Source: Nonomuraea turcica (GTDB lineage: Bacteria > Actinomycetota > Actinomycetes > Streptosporangiales > Streptosporangiaceae). Taken from it: a stretch of DNA of 64,000 nucleotides. The DNA lies in the NCBI RefSeq assembly GCF_030718205.1, contig NZ_JAUZQF010000010.1, positions 248,001 to 312,000 on the forward strand, written 5' to 3'. Position 1 is the first letter of the stretch. Every line of letters starts with the position of its first letter. The position numbers and the translations under genes are program-made. Shown here piece by piece: positions 23,459-31,095 of this stretch. A model generated the notes under the pieces. It ran no database searches and was not told where the DNA came from. It saw nothing but the letters and a program-made list of their open reading frames with translations.

Positions 23459-24992
23459 GGTCGTGTCCTTCCCAGTAAGGGGCGCGGAGTTTGCGTTTGA
23501 GCAGCTTGCCGTTCGGCTCGCGGGGCATCTCGGCGATGAAGTCGATGCTCTTGGGCCACTTCATCCGGGCCAACCGGCCCTCCAGCGAGGCCAGGAGCTC
23601 CGCGGCCAGCTCCGGGCCCGGCTCGACACCCGCCGCCGGCTCGACCACGGCCTTGATCTGCTCGCCCCACTCCTCGTCGGGGATGCCGAACACGGCCACG
23701 TCCGCCACCTTCGGGTGGATCATGAGCTCGTTCTCGATCTCGGCCGGGTAGATGTTCGCGCCGCCAGAGATGATCATGTCGGCCTTGCGGTCGCAGAGAT
23801 AGAGGAAGCCGTCCTCGTCCAGGTATCCGATGTCGCCGACGGTGAAGAAGTCCTTGAGCCGGTTCGCGGCCGTCTTGGCGGGGTCGCCTTTGTACTCGAA
23901 CGAGGCGCCCATCATCTTCATGTAGATCGTGCCCGTGGCGCCGGTGGGCACCGGCTCGCCCTGCTCGTCCACGATGAGCAGCTCGCTGATGGGCCAGGCC
24001 TTGCCGACCGTGCCCGGATGCGTCTTCCAGTCCCCGGGCGTGGCCAGGGTGCCGCCGCCCTCGGTGGCCGCGTAGTACTCGTAGACGCAGTCTCCCCACC
24101 AGTCCAACATCGCCCATTTCACGGGGATCGGACAGGGGGCGGCCGCGTGGATCATCCACGTGAGCGAGGACAGGTCGTACTGCTTGCGGGTCGGCTCGGG
24201 CAGCGCGAGCAGCCGCTTGAAATGCGTCGGGACCAGGTGGGAGTTGGTGACGCGATGCCGCTCGCAGAGGCGCAGCAGCTCCTCGGCGTCCCACTTGTCC
24301 ATGTAGACCAGCGTGTGCCCCATGTGCAGGGCCGTGCCGCCGAACTGGGTCACGGCGGTGTGGTAGCAGGGCGAGGTGACCAGGTGGGCGTTGGGCCGGC
24401 CCGGCGTGATGCCGAACAAGCCGAGCAAGAACGTCATGAGCTCGGCGGAGTCGTCCGGGTCCAGGCCGCTCAGCGGGCGCTTGACGCCTTTGGGCTTGCC
24501 GGTGGTGCCCGACGTGTAGTGCATGGTGGCGCCGGCGGTGCGATCGGCAGGCGCACTGTCGGGCTGTCCGTCGGTCAGCTCACTCGCCGCCCGGAATCCC
24601 GGCCCTTCTCCGAGCAGGAAGCGGCGATCCGGCTCGATGGCCTGCGCGCCCTCGGCCCCGGTCGCGGCGAAGCGGGGATGGACGAAGAACGCCTTGGCCT
24701 CGCTGTCGGAGACGATGTAGGCGATCTCCGAGCCGGTGAGGTGCCAGTTGACCGGCGTGTAGTACCAGCCTGCCTGCATCGCGGCCAGGTAGAGCACCAG
24801 GCCGTCGGCGCCGTTGGGCACCAGGCCGCAGATGCCGTCGCCGGGCTTGAGCCCGAGGTCGCGCAGGCCGTGGACGAGGCGGTTCGATCGGGCCAGGAGA
24901 TCGCCCGCGCGATGCTCCGTGCCGTCGGGATCCACGGCCGCGATCCACTCGGGATCCGCCTGCGCGAGCCTCCAGAAACCGAGCGTGCCCAT
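23448..24992 (-). CDS. AMP-forming acyl-CoA synthetase
   Basis: A 514-residue synthetase of the ANL superfamily. The AMP-binding motif is MHYTSGTTGKPKGVKRP; later segments include YEYYAATEG, DFFTVGDIGYLDEDGFLYLCDRKADM and the C-terminal EPNGKLLKRKLR with the catalytic Lys. It activates a carboxylate to acyl-CoA through an acyl-AMP. It is the first gene of the minus-strand acyl-CoA operon and differs clearly from the FadD19-like enzyme at the other end, so the cluster probably activates more than one substrate. The ATG at 24992 lies across a 121-base divergent promoter from the enoyl-CoA hydratase gene. Confidence 0.88.
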   Translation of the reverse strand: MGTLGFWRLAQADPEWIAAVDPDGTEHRAGDLLARSNRLVHGLRDLGLKPGDGICGLVPNGADGLVLYLAAMQAGWYYTPVNWHLTGSEIAYIVSDSEAKAFFVHPRFAATGAEGAQAIEPDRRFLLGEGPGFRAASELTDGQPDSAPADRTAGATMHYTSGTTGKPKGVKRPLSGLDPDDSAELMTFLLGLFGITPGRPNAHLVTSPCYHTAVTQFGGTALHMGHTLVYMDKWDAEELLRLCERHRVTNSHLVPTHFKRLLALPEPTRKQYDLSSLTWMIHAAAPCPIPVKWAMLDWWGDCVYEYYAATEGGGTLATPGDWKTHPGTVGKAWPISELLIVDEQGEPVPTGATGTIYMKMMGASFEYKGDPAKTAANRLKDFFTVGDIGYLDEDGFLYLCDRKADMIISGGANIYPAEIENELMIHPKVADVAVFGIPDEEWGEQIKAVVEPAAGVEPGPELAAELLASLEGRLARMKWPKSIDFIAEMPREPNGKLLKRKLRAPYWEGHDRAI

Positions 24993-25024
24993 ATGCGCTC
25001 CCTACTTATGGCGGCGCCGGCAAA

Positions 25025-25041
25025 AACAGGAACCTGTTCTC
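25025..25041. promoter_or_regulatory. Palindrome with AAC-n2-GTT core
   Basis: AACAGG-AA-CCTGTT (25025-25038) is a perfect palindrome. It contains GAAC-CT-GTTC, which matches the core (AACnnGTT) of the KstR-type motif TnnAACnnGTTnnA as I remember it. It lies in the divergent promoter between the synthetase operon and the enoyl-CoA hydratase gene. The outer T/A of the consensus are absent, so binding by a KstR-like protein is only suggested. Confidence 0.45.
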
Positions 25042-25079
25042 GTTCGCTGGTGGGAGCGTATCCTGGGGCCGAAGTGCGT

Positions 25080-25093
25080 AGCAAGCGCTTGAT
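25080..25093. promoter_or_regulatory. AnCAAGnnCTTGnT motif (KstR2-like site)
   Basis: AGCAAGCGCTTGAT fits AnCAAGnnCTTGnT exactly, the binding motif I recall for the mycobacterial TetR-type repressor KstR2. It contains the perfect palindrome CAAGCGCTTG (25082-25091). It ends 20 bases before the enoyl-CoA hydratase start, a good position for repression. No KstR2-like gene is in the window. Confidence 0.55.
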
Positions 25094-25113
25094 TAGAGAC
25101 TTCGGAGGCATCC

Positions 25114-25923
25114 GTGGAGCTTCTGCCGATCAGCACCCCCCACTGCCGGGTGGAACGCGACGGCCACGTCCTCATCGTCACCATGAACCGGCCGGAGGCC
25201 CGCAACGCGCTCTCCTCGGACATGCTGATCGGCTTGGCCTCGGCGTGGGCGTACGCGTCGGCGGAGCCCGGGATCCGGGTGGCGATTCTGACGGGCGCGG
25301 AGGGCACGTTCTGCGCGGGCGCCGACCTCAAGGCCATGGGACAGCCGTCGGCGGACCCCGAGGTCCAGGCCAGGGCCGCGCAGATCCCCAACTTCCACTG
25401 GAAGGGCCTGCTGCGGGAAGACCTGCCCACCAAGCCGATCATCAGCGCGGTGGAGGGCTACGCGGTGGCCGGCGGGACCGAGCTGCTGGTGGGCACGGAT
25501 CTGCGGGTGGTGGCGGAGTCGGCCACGCTGGGGTTGTTCGAGGCCAAGCGCGCGCTGTTCCCCATGGGTGGCAGCGCCGTCCGGCTGCCCCGGCAGATCC
25601 CGTACTGCCACGCCATGGACCTGCTGCTGACGGGCCGCGCGGTCACGGCGGCCGAGGCCCTGTCGATGGGGCTGGTCAACCGCGTGGTCCCGGACGGACA
25701 GGCGCTGGCGGCGGCCCGTGAGCTGGCCGACGACGTGGCCGCCTCCGGCCCGCTGGCGGTCCAGGCGATCCTGCGCACTTACCGGGACACGCTGGGGCTT
25801 TCCGAGCCGGAGGCACTGAAGGTCTCCGACGACCTGGGGTGGCCGGTCATCGGCTCGGAAGACGCCAAGGAGGGCACGCGCGCTTTCCGCGAGAAGCGCG
25901 CGCCGCGCTACGAGGGCCGTTGA
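25114..25923 (+). CDS. Enoyl-CoA hydratase, EchA19-like
   Basis: A 269-residue crotonase-family enzyme (adds water to 2-enoyl-CoA). Motifs include VLIVTMNRPEARNALS and the oxyanion FCAGADLKAM. The GGTELLVGTDLR region carries a catalytic Glu, and FEAKRALFPMGGSAVRL follows. The whole sequence resembles EchA19 from the mycobacterial sterol side-chain region, to my recollection. The GTG start at 25114 has GGAGG seven bases upstream. It faces the acyl-CoA operon across a 121-base promoter holding two palindromic motifs. A strong hairpin after its stop separates it from the convergent nitronate monooxygenase-like gene. Confidence 0.88.
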   Translation: MELLPISTPHCRVERDGHVLIVTMNRPEARNALSSDMLIGLASAWAYASAEPGIRVAILTGAEGTFCAGADLKAMGQPSADPEVQARAAQIPNFHWKGLLREDLPTKPIISAVEGYAVAGGTELLVGTDLRVVAESATLGLFEAKRALFPMGGSAVRLPRQIPYCHAMDLLLTGRAVTAAEALSMGLVNRVVPDGQALAAARELADDVAASGPLAVQAILRTYRDTLGLSEPEALKVSDDLGWPVIGSEDAKEGTRAFREKRAPRYEGR

Positions 25924-25928
25924 GGCCG

Positions 25929-25962
25929 GCGACGGTCCCCGGCTTCGGCCGGAGACCGTCGC
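25929..25962. terminator. Bidirectional hairpin terminator
   Basis: GCGACGGTC and GACCGTCGC form a perfect nine-base stem around an inner CCGG...CCGG helix with a TTCG-type loop, located between the two convergent stops at 25923 and 25965. There is no T-run, as is common in high-GC actinobacteria. Confidence 0.75.
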
Positions 25963-25964
25963 GC

Positions 25965-27071
25965 TCAGTCCTCAGTGATGCGGGACAGCCGGTCGAGAGC
26001 CTCGGCGTACTCCTCCACCAGCCCGAACACCACGTCCTTTGTGGAGCGGACCTGGTTCATCACCCCGATGATCTGCCCGGCGGGGAAGGTCGCCAGCTCG
26101 CTGGCGTCTGAGCGGCCGATGCGCCGTAGCGCGTCCGAGACCAGCATGAACTGCAGCGGCATCGGCAGCGTGCCCGGCGACTCCTCCGACTCCCACGCGT
26201 CGGTCCACTCGTTCTTGAGCAGCCGCGCCGGCTTGCCGGTCCAGCTGCGCGAGCGGACGGTGTCCCGGGAGGTGGCCTCCAGGATGCGGCGCTTGGCCAT
26301 CTCCGGGGTGTCGGCCTCCTCGACCGTGAGCCACAACGAGCCCGTCCAGACGCCCTCCGCGCCCAGCGCCATCCCCGCCGCCATCTGGCGGCCGTTGCCG
26401 ATGCCGCCGGCGGCCAGGACGGGGACGTCTACGGCGTCCACCACCTGGGGGATCAGGACCATCGTGGAGATCTCTCCGGTGTGGCCGCCGGCCTCCGTGC
26501 CCTGAGCGACCACCACGTCCACCCCGACCTCGACCTGCTTGAGCGCGTGGCGGGGCGTGGAGGCGAGGGCGGCGACCTTCACCCCGTGCGCATGGGCCAG
26601 GTCCACGACGTCGGCGGGAGGAGGGCCGAGCGCGTTGGCGAGGAGCGCGATCGGGTGCCGCAGGGCCACCTCGACCTGCGGCCGGGCCGTGGCGTCCGTC
26701 CAGCCCAGCAGGACCTTGCCGGCGTCGGCGTCCGAAGACAGCGGCGGCACGCCGTGCTTGGCCAGGAGGTCCTCGACGAACGAGCGGTGCCCGTCGGGGA
26801 TCATCGACTGCAGGCGGCCCACCAGCTCCTCGGGCGCGAACTCGGCGCCCTCGTAGGAAGCGGGCATGACGACGTCCACGCCGTACGGCTTGCCGTCCAC
26901 GTGGTCGTCGATCCATTTGAGCTCCATCTCGAGCTCTTCAGGCGTGAAGTAGAGAGCCCCGAGCACCCCCATACCGCCCGCGCGGCTGACGGCGGCCACC
27001 ACATCCCTGCAGTGGCTGAAGGCGAAGATCGGGAGCTCGATTCCGAACATGTCCGTGACACGTGTCCGCAT
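25965..27071 (-). CDS. Nitronate monooxygenase-family FMN protein
   Basis: A 368-residue TIM-barrel FMN protein. It begins MRTRVTDMFGIELPIFAFSHCRDVVAAVS. The FMN phosphate region is VLAAGGIGNGRQMAAGMALGAEGVWTG, and GTEAGGHTGEISTMVLIPQ is the middle signature. It belongs to the nitronate monooxygenase/2-nitropropane dioxygenase family. Relatives in actinobacteria resemble Mycobacterium Rv1533, whose substrate is unclear, and other family members reduce sterol-ring or enoyl intermediates. The ATG at 27071 has a weak ribosome site. Two palindromes upstream (27111-27125 and 27145-27158) suggest regulation with the acyl-CoA cluster. Confidence 0.85.
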   Translation of the reverse strand: MRTRVTDMFGIELPIFAFSHCRDVVAAVSRAGGMGVLGALYFTPEELEMELKWIDDHVDGKPYGVDVVMPASYEGAEFAPEELVGRLQSMIPDGHRSFVEDLLAKHGVPPLSSDADAGKVLLGWTDATARPQVEVALRHPIALLANALGPPPADVVDLAHAHGVKVAALASTPRHALKQVEVGVDVVVAQGTEAGGHTGEISTMVLIPQVVDAVDVPVLAAGGIGNGRQMAAGMALGAEGVWTGSLWLTVEEADTPEMAKRRILEATSRDTVRSRSWTGKPARLLKNEWTDAWESEESPGTLPMPLQFMLVSDALRRIGRSDASELATFPAGQIIGVMNQVRSTKDVVFGLVEEYAEALDRLSRITED

Positions 27072-27110
27072 GAGCCGACGATAAGTCGCACACCCACCAA
27101 ACTGCAACGC

Positions 27111-27125
27111 GTTCTACTCTAGAAC
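27111..27125. promoter_or_regulatory. Palindrome GTTCTA-CTC-TAGAAC
   Basis: A perfect 6-3-6 inverted repeat 40 bases before the nitronate monooxygenase-like start. It contains TAGAAC/GTTCTA half-sites like those in other motifs of the cluster but with a different spacing, so a different regulator may bind it. Confidence 0.4.
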
Positions 27126-27144
27126 CTTTGGTCGGTCGCTCTGA

Positions 27145-27158
27145 TGGAACGGGTTCTA
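27145..27158. promoter_or_regulatory. KstR-like motif TnnAACnnGTTnnA
   Basis: TGGAACGGGTTCTA matches the remembered KstR consensus TnnAACnnGTTnnA at every fixed position. It overlaps the stop of dprE2 (27156-27158) and lies about 75 bases before the nitronate monooxygenase-like start, in the same strand direction. It is the best match to that motif in the window. Confidence 0.5.
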
Positions 27159-27893
27159 ACGCGGCATCCTGCGCCACAGGGCGCGGGGCAGCAGCCGCAG
27201 CACCCCGAAGACCGGCCCGAGCGCGCGCGGCACCCAGACGGAGGACGTGCCCTCGCGCAGCGCCCGGACCGTGGCCGAGGCCACCTGCCGGGGTGTGGAG
27301 GACAGCGGGGCAGGGGTGAGCCCCTTCGTCATCCGGCCGATCACGAAGCCCGGCCGCACGATCAGCACCCGGGCGCCCGACCCGTGCAGGGCGTCGCCCA
27401 GCCCTTGAGCGAACCCGTCGAGCCCGGCCTTGGCCGAGCCGTACACGAAGTTGGCCTTGCGGACCCGCGCGCCCGCCACGGACGACAACATCACCAGCGT
27501 GCCGTGTCCCTGCTCGCGCAGCACCCTGGCCGCGTGCAGCCCCACCGACACGTGGGCGCCGTAGTTGACCGCCACGTCCCGGGCGGCGGCCGCCGGGTCG
27601 GCGTCGTAGTCCGCCTGGCTCCCCAGCACGCCGAACCCCGAGATCACCACGTCGAGATCGCCGACCAGCTCCACCGCCTTGTCGAAGACGGCGCCGTGCC
27701 CGTGGACGTCCAGCGCGTCGAACGGCAGGACGTGGACCTCCGCGCCCAGCGCGGGCGGGACGAACTCGCCGCGCACGGCCAGCACCACCCGGCTCGCGCC
27801 CAGGGCCACCAGCAGTCTGACGATCTCCAGGCCGATCTCACTGCGCCCGCCGAGCAGCAGCACGGTGTCGACGGCGCCGAGAGCGTTCTTCAC
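27156..27893 (-). CDS. dprE2: Decaprenylphosphoryl-2-keto-ribose reductase (DprE2)
   Basis: A 245-residue short-chain dehydrogenase. The nucleotide-binding motif is VLLLGGRSEIGLEIVR, the NVAG-type strand is VVISGFGVLG, and the catalytic Tyr-x3-Lys is in FVYGSAKAGLDGFAQG. In mycobacteria DprE2 reduces the 2-keto intermediate made by DprE1 to decaprenyl-phospho-arabinofuranose, the donor for arabinan. The GTG start at 27893 overlaps the dprE1 stop as GTGA, and the gene ends the operon DUF3068-ubiA-dprE1-dprE2. Length and context agree with the family. Confidence 0.9.
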   Translation of the reverse strand: MKNALGAVDTVLLLGGRSEIGLEIVRLLVALGASRVVLAVRGEFVPPALGAEVHVLPFDALDVHGHGAVFDKAVELVGDLDVVISGFGVLGSQADYDADPAAAARDVAVNYGAHVSVGLHAARVLREQGHGTLVMLSSVAGARVRKANFVYGSAKAGLDGFAQGLGDALHGSGARVLIVRPGFVIGRMTKGLTPAPLSSTPRQVASATVRALREGTSSVWVPRALGPVFGVLRLLPRALWRRMPR

Positions 27894-29209
27894 AGCCGGA
27901 GCCTCCTGGCCAGGTCGGAGCGGAACAGCCCGGCGGGATCGGCCTCGTCCCTGATCCGCCGCCACCGCTCCAGCTCGGGATACATCGCCGCCATCATGTC
28001 AGCGCGCAGCCGCGAGTCCTTGGCCAGGTAGACCCGTCCGCCGACCTCGGCGACCTGCCGGTCGAAGCCGCGGAGCAGGCCGGCGAGGCCGCGCTGCCCG
28101 ACGGGGATGTCCAGGGCCAGAGTCCAGCCGGGCATGGGGAAGGACAGCAGCCCGCCCGACTCCGGCCCGAACCTCTTGAGCACGGTGAGGAACGACACGG
28201 TGCCGTGCGCCGACAACGACCCGACGATGTCGCGCAGGGTGTCCTCCGCGCCGAAGGGCACCACGAACTGGTACTGGACGAAGCCTCGCGAGCCATAGAC
28301 GCGGTTCCAGTCCTCGACGAAGTCGAGCGGGTGGAAGAACGGCGCGATGCCCTGCACGATAGTCCGGCGGCGCGGCGCCTTGCGATACCAGACCTCGTTG
28401 AACGCGCACACGCTCAGCCTGTTGAGCAGCCCGCCGGGCACCCATGTGGGCGCCCGCAGCAGCGCGCCCGGCGCGAAGGCCGGCGGCTCCTTCCCTTCGG
28501 CACGTGGCAGGTGATCGCCTCTGGTGAGCACGCTGCGCCCCATCGCAGGGCCGCGGGCGAGCAGGTCGATCCAGGCCACCGTGTAGCGGTAGCGGTCGTC
28601 GGTGGCCGCCATGGTCGCCAGCGTCTCGTCCAGGTCGCCGGTCCGCTGCACGTCCACCCGCATGAGGGCGGTCTCGACGGGCACGCAGGCGAACGTGGCC
28701 TCGGCGATCACCCCGGTCAGCCCCATGCCGCCGACGGTGGCCCAGAAGAGCGGATCGCCGGGGCGCAGCGTGCGGACCGTCCCGCCGGCGGTCACCAGGG
28801 TGAGCGAGCGGACGTGCGTGCCGAAGGAGGAGTCGCGGTGGTGGTTCTTGCCGTGCACGTCGGCCGCTATGGCGCCGCCGACGGTGACGTGCCGGGTGCC
28901 CGGGCTGACCGGGACGAACCAGCCCCGGGGGACGAGTGCCGTCATCAGGTCGTGCAGGCTGACCCCGCCGGAGGCGGTCACCAGTCCTGCCGCCTCGTCG
29001 AAGGTCCACGTGTCCAGGCCGGTGCAGTCGAGGACGAGGCCGCCGGCGTTCTGTGCGGCGTCGCCGTACGACCTGCCCAGGCCGCGCGCCACCGCGCCGC
29101 GCCGTGGCGCTGAGGCCACCAGCTCGCTCAGGTGCTCGACGGAACGGGGCCGCGCGAGCGTGGCCGGCGTGGGCGCCGTGCGCCCCCAGCCGGTCAGGAA
29201 CGTCGTCAT
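27890..29209 (-). CDS. dprE1: Decaprenylphosphoryl-ribose 2-oxidase (DprE1)
   Basis: A 439-residue FAD oxidoreductase. It starts GWGRTAPTPATLARP, and its FAD-binding region contains ARGLGRSYGDAAQNAGG and GGAIAADVHGKNHHRDSSFG. The C-terminal domain holds LSFPMPGWTLALDIP and YLAKDSRLRADMM with the active-site Lys397. It oxidises the ribose 2-OH of decaprenyl-phospho-ribose. The residue equal to Cys387 of the M. tuberculosis enzyme, the benzothiazinone target, appears to be Ala365. Stop and start overlaps (GTGA with dprE2, ATGA with ubiA) give one transcript. Confidence 0.92.
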   Translation of the reverse strand: MTTFLTGWGRTAPTPATLARPRSVEHLSELVASAPRRGAVARGLGRSYGDAAQNAGGLVLDCTGLDTWTFDEAAGLVTASGGVSLHDLMTALVPRGWFVPVSPGTRHVTVGGAIAADVHGKNHHRDSSFGTHVRSLTLVTAGGTVRTLRPGDPLFWATVGGMGLTGVIAEATFACVPVETALMRVDVQRTGDLDETLATMAATDDRYRYTVAWIDLLARGPAMGRSVLTRGDHLPRAEGKEPPAFAPGALLRAPTWVPGGLLNRLSVCAFNEVWYRKAPRRRTIVQGIAPFFHPLDFVEDWNRVYGSRGFVQYQFVVPFGAEDTLRDIVGSLSAHGTVSFLTVLKRFGPESGGLLSFPMPGWTLALDIPVGQRGLAGLLRGFDRQVAEVGGRVYLAKDSRLRADMMAAMYPELERWRRIRDEADPAGLFRSDLARRLRL

Positions 29210-30093
29210 GTGTAGATCCCCAAGGCCACCAGCACGATCAGCCCGGCGGCGAACAGCAGGGTTGGCCGGTCGCGGGCCGCCAGCTCCTCGGGCTCCTCGC
29301 CCCTCCCCCGGTCCACCAGCAGATTATGCCTGAGCACGAGCAGGAGGAACGGGATGATGCTGAGCCCGTAGAAGAGGTCCGCGTGCGCGTTGAGCGCCCA
29401 CAGGCAGTACGTCACGATCATCGCGCCCGAGCACATGATCCGGACCTGGGCCAGGTAGGCGGGAGAGTAGGCGGCCAGCGTCGCGCGGGTCCCCGTCACG
29501 CCCTGGGTCCGCAGCTCCGCCTCGCGCTTGCCCACCACCAGTTGCAGGGCCGCCAGCGAGATGACCACCAGGAACCATCCGGTCACCGGCACGTCCACCG
29601 CCACGGCCCCGGCGTAGGCCCTGATCACGTGGCACCCGGCGACCGCGATCAGGTCCACGACCTCCTGGTGCTTGAGCCACACCGTGTACGACAGCGTCAG
29701 CGCCACATAGCCGGCGACCACGGCCGGCGACTGCCAGCTCCCGGTGAGCGCGGCCACCACGGGCGCCAGGATCAGCAGGGCGACGCCGGTCACCCGGGCC
29801 GTCCGCACGGACACCGCACCCGCCGCGATCGGCCGGTGCCGCTTACGCGGGTGCAGCCGGTCGGCCTCCACGTCGGCGGCGTCGTTGAGCAGGTAGGCGC
29901 CGCTCGCCGCCAGACAGAACGCGACGAAGACCAATAACGTCGCGAGCAGGCTGCCCGGCTCGCCCAGCACCCCGGCGGCCGTGGGCGCGGCCAGGACCAG
30001 CACGTTCTTCACCCACTGGCGCGGCCTGGCCGCTCTGAGTAACGCGAGCGCGGGCGCGGCCGTGCGGGGCCGCGACACCACGCCTTGGCTCAT
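29206..30093 (-). CDS. ubiA: UbiA-type decaprenyl-phosphate phosphoribosyltransferase
   Basis: A 295-residue integral membrane prenyltransferase with about eight helices. The aspartate-rich motif YLLNDAADVEADRLHPRKRHRPIAAG is diagnostic, and LRAARPRQWVKNVLVL precedes it. It joins phosphoribosyl pyrophosphate to decaprenyl phosphate, the first committed step to decaprenyl-phospho-arabinose, before DprE1 and DprE2. The second aspartate motif is less evident, as in UbiA of this subgroup. It overlaps its neighbours by ATGA on both sides, placing it in the operon. Confidence 0.9.
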   Translation of the reverse strand: MSQGVVSRPRTAAPALALLRAARPRQWVKNVLVLAAPTAAGVLGEPGSLLATLLVFVAFCLAASGAYLLNDAADVEADRLHPRKRHRPIAAGAVSVRTARVTGVALLILAPVVAALTGSWQSPAVVAGYVALTLSYTVWLKHQEVVDLIAVAGCHVIRAYAGAVAVDVPVTGWFLVVISLAALQLVVGKREAELRTQGVTGTRATLAAYSPAYLAQVRIMCSGAMIVTYCLWALNAHADLFYGLSIIPFLLLVLRHNLLVDRGRGEEPEELAARDRPTLLFAAGLIVLVALGIYT

Positions 30094-31010
30094 GAGGTCC
30101 TGCGGCCGCGCACGGTCAGGAAAACGCCTCCCACGAACAGCACGATACCGACCACCGCGAGCACAATCGGCAAGGTGGTCCTGATCAGGTCGATCTGGCT
30201 CTTGCCTTCGCGTGCGCTGGTGACGAGCTCGTTGACGGTCTCGTCGGTCATCTTGGCCGTGGCCACGAAGGCCTTGGAGCGCTCGATGCCGTCCTGGCTC
30301 TTGAGCACCTCGTTGCGCTGCTGCTCCTGACGGACGGGCGCGCCGGTGGTGGGCTCGATCCAGTAGGTGACCGTGCCGGAGTAGACGCGGTTGAGCTGCA
30401 CGTCACCGGACTCGCCCATGCCGAACAAGGCGGCGGGCACGTTCAGGGTCTCCGTCTGGGTCTCGGGGACGACCTGCTCGAACTTGTAGGTGTTCAAGCC
30501 GTTGACCTGCTCCTCGGCAACGAACTTGGCCTCGAACGCCTTGCCCGCGCTGGAGTTGAAGACCAGGTAGGTCTTCTTCTCCACGTCGAACGGGAACTTG
30601 TAGATCTGGCCCTGCAACTGCACCGGAGCCTTGTCGATGCTGACGCCGCAGCAGTTGAGCCCGACGCCCGAGCGCTTGTCGAAAGCGCTGCGCCGCTCGG
30701 TGAAGTTGATGCCGGGCTTGCCGTTGGTGACGTCGTTCACGGCGGTGAACTCGTCCCACACGACCCGGTCGCCGGACGCCTCCTTCACGTCACCACGGGT
30801 GGTGACGATGATGTCGAGGTCGGCGGTGAGCACCTTGCCGTCGGGGACGCTGAAGTACTGCGCGCCGGTCGCCTGGAGCTTGGTGATCCCGTAGTGGTCG
30901 CCCGCGGCGGCCATGAGCGCGGGCGCCACCTGGAGGCGCATCAGCGGAGCCAGAACGATGAGGAATGCCCCGACGGCGATGAGGACGCTGCCTACGACGA
31001 CCCGGTTCAT
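30090..31010 (-). CDS. DUF3068 (PorA-like) membrane protein, copy 1
   Basis: A 306-residue protein with a first transmembrane helix (VVVGSVLIAVGAFLIVLAP) and a last one (IVLAVVGIVLFVGGVFLTVR). About 240 extracytoplasmic residues lie between them. A CC motif in GLNCCGVSI and YWIEPTTGAPVRQEQ are family features. DUF3068 proteins, including mycobacterial Rv0227c-like ones, have unknown function but accompany arabinan genes. It opens the operon followed by ubiA, dprE1 and dprE2 and overlaps ubiA by ATGA. A paralogue lies at 35023-36027. The upstream gap holds a KstR-like palindrome. Confidence 0.85.
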   Translation of the reverse strand: MNRVVVGSVLIAVGAFLIVLAPLMRLQVAPALMAAAGDHYGITKLQATGAQYFSVPDGKVLTADLDIIVTTRGDVKEASGDRVVWDEFTAVNDVTNGKPGINFTERRSAFDKRSGVGLNCCGVSIDKAPVQLQGQIYKFPFDVEKKTYLVFNSSAGKAFEAKFVAEEQVNGLNTYKFEQVVPETQTETLNVPAALFGMGESGDVQLNRVYSGTVTYWIEPTTGAPVRQEQQRNEVLKSQDGIERSKAFVATAKMTDETVNELVTSAREGKSQIDLIRTTLPIVLAVVGIVLFVGGVFLTVRGRRTS

Positions 31011-31060
31011 CGACCCTCCATGTGCAGGTGCACGGACGCCTGTCTGGGTGATTAAGTAAC

Positions 31061-31074
31061 TGAAACTAGTTCCT
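31061..31074. promoter_or_regulatory. AAC-n2-GTT palindrome between DUF3068 and acyltransferase genes
   Basis: TGAAACTAGTTCCT matches TnnAACnnGTTnn except for the final base, and AACTAGTT is a perfect palindrome. It sits in the 85-base gap between the two divergent starts (31010 and 31096). Confidence 0.45.
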
Positions 31075-31095
31075 ACTCGCCGGTATGTTATTGCG

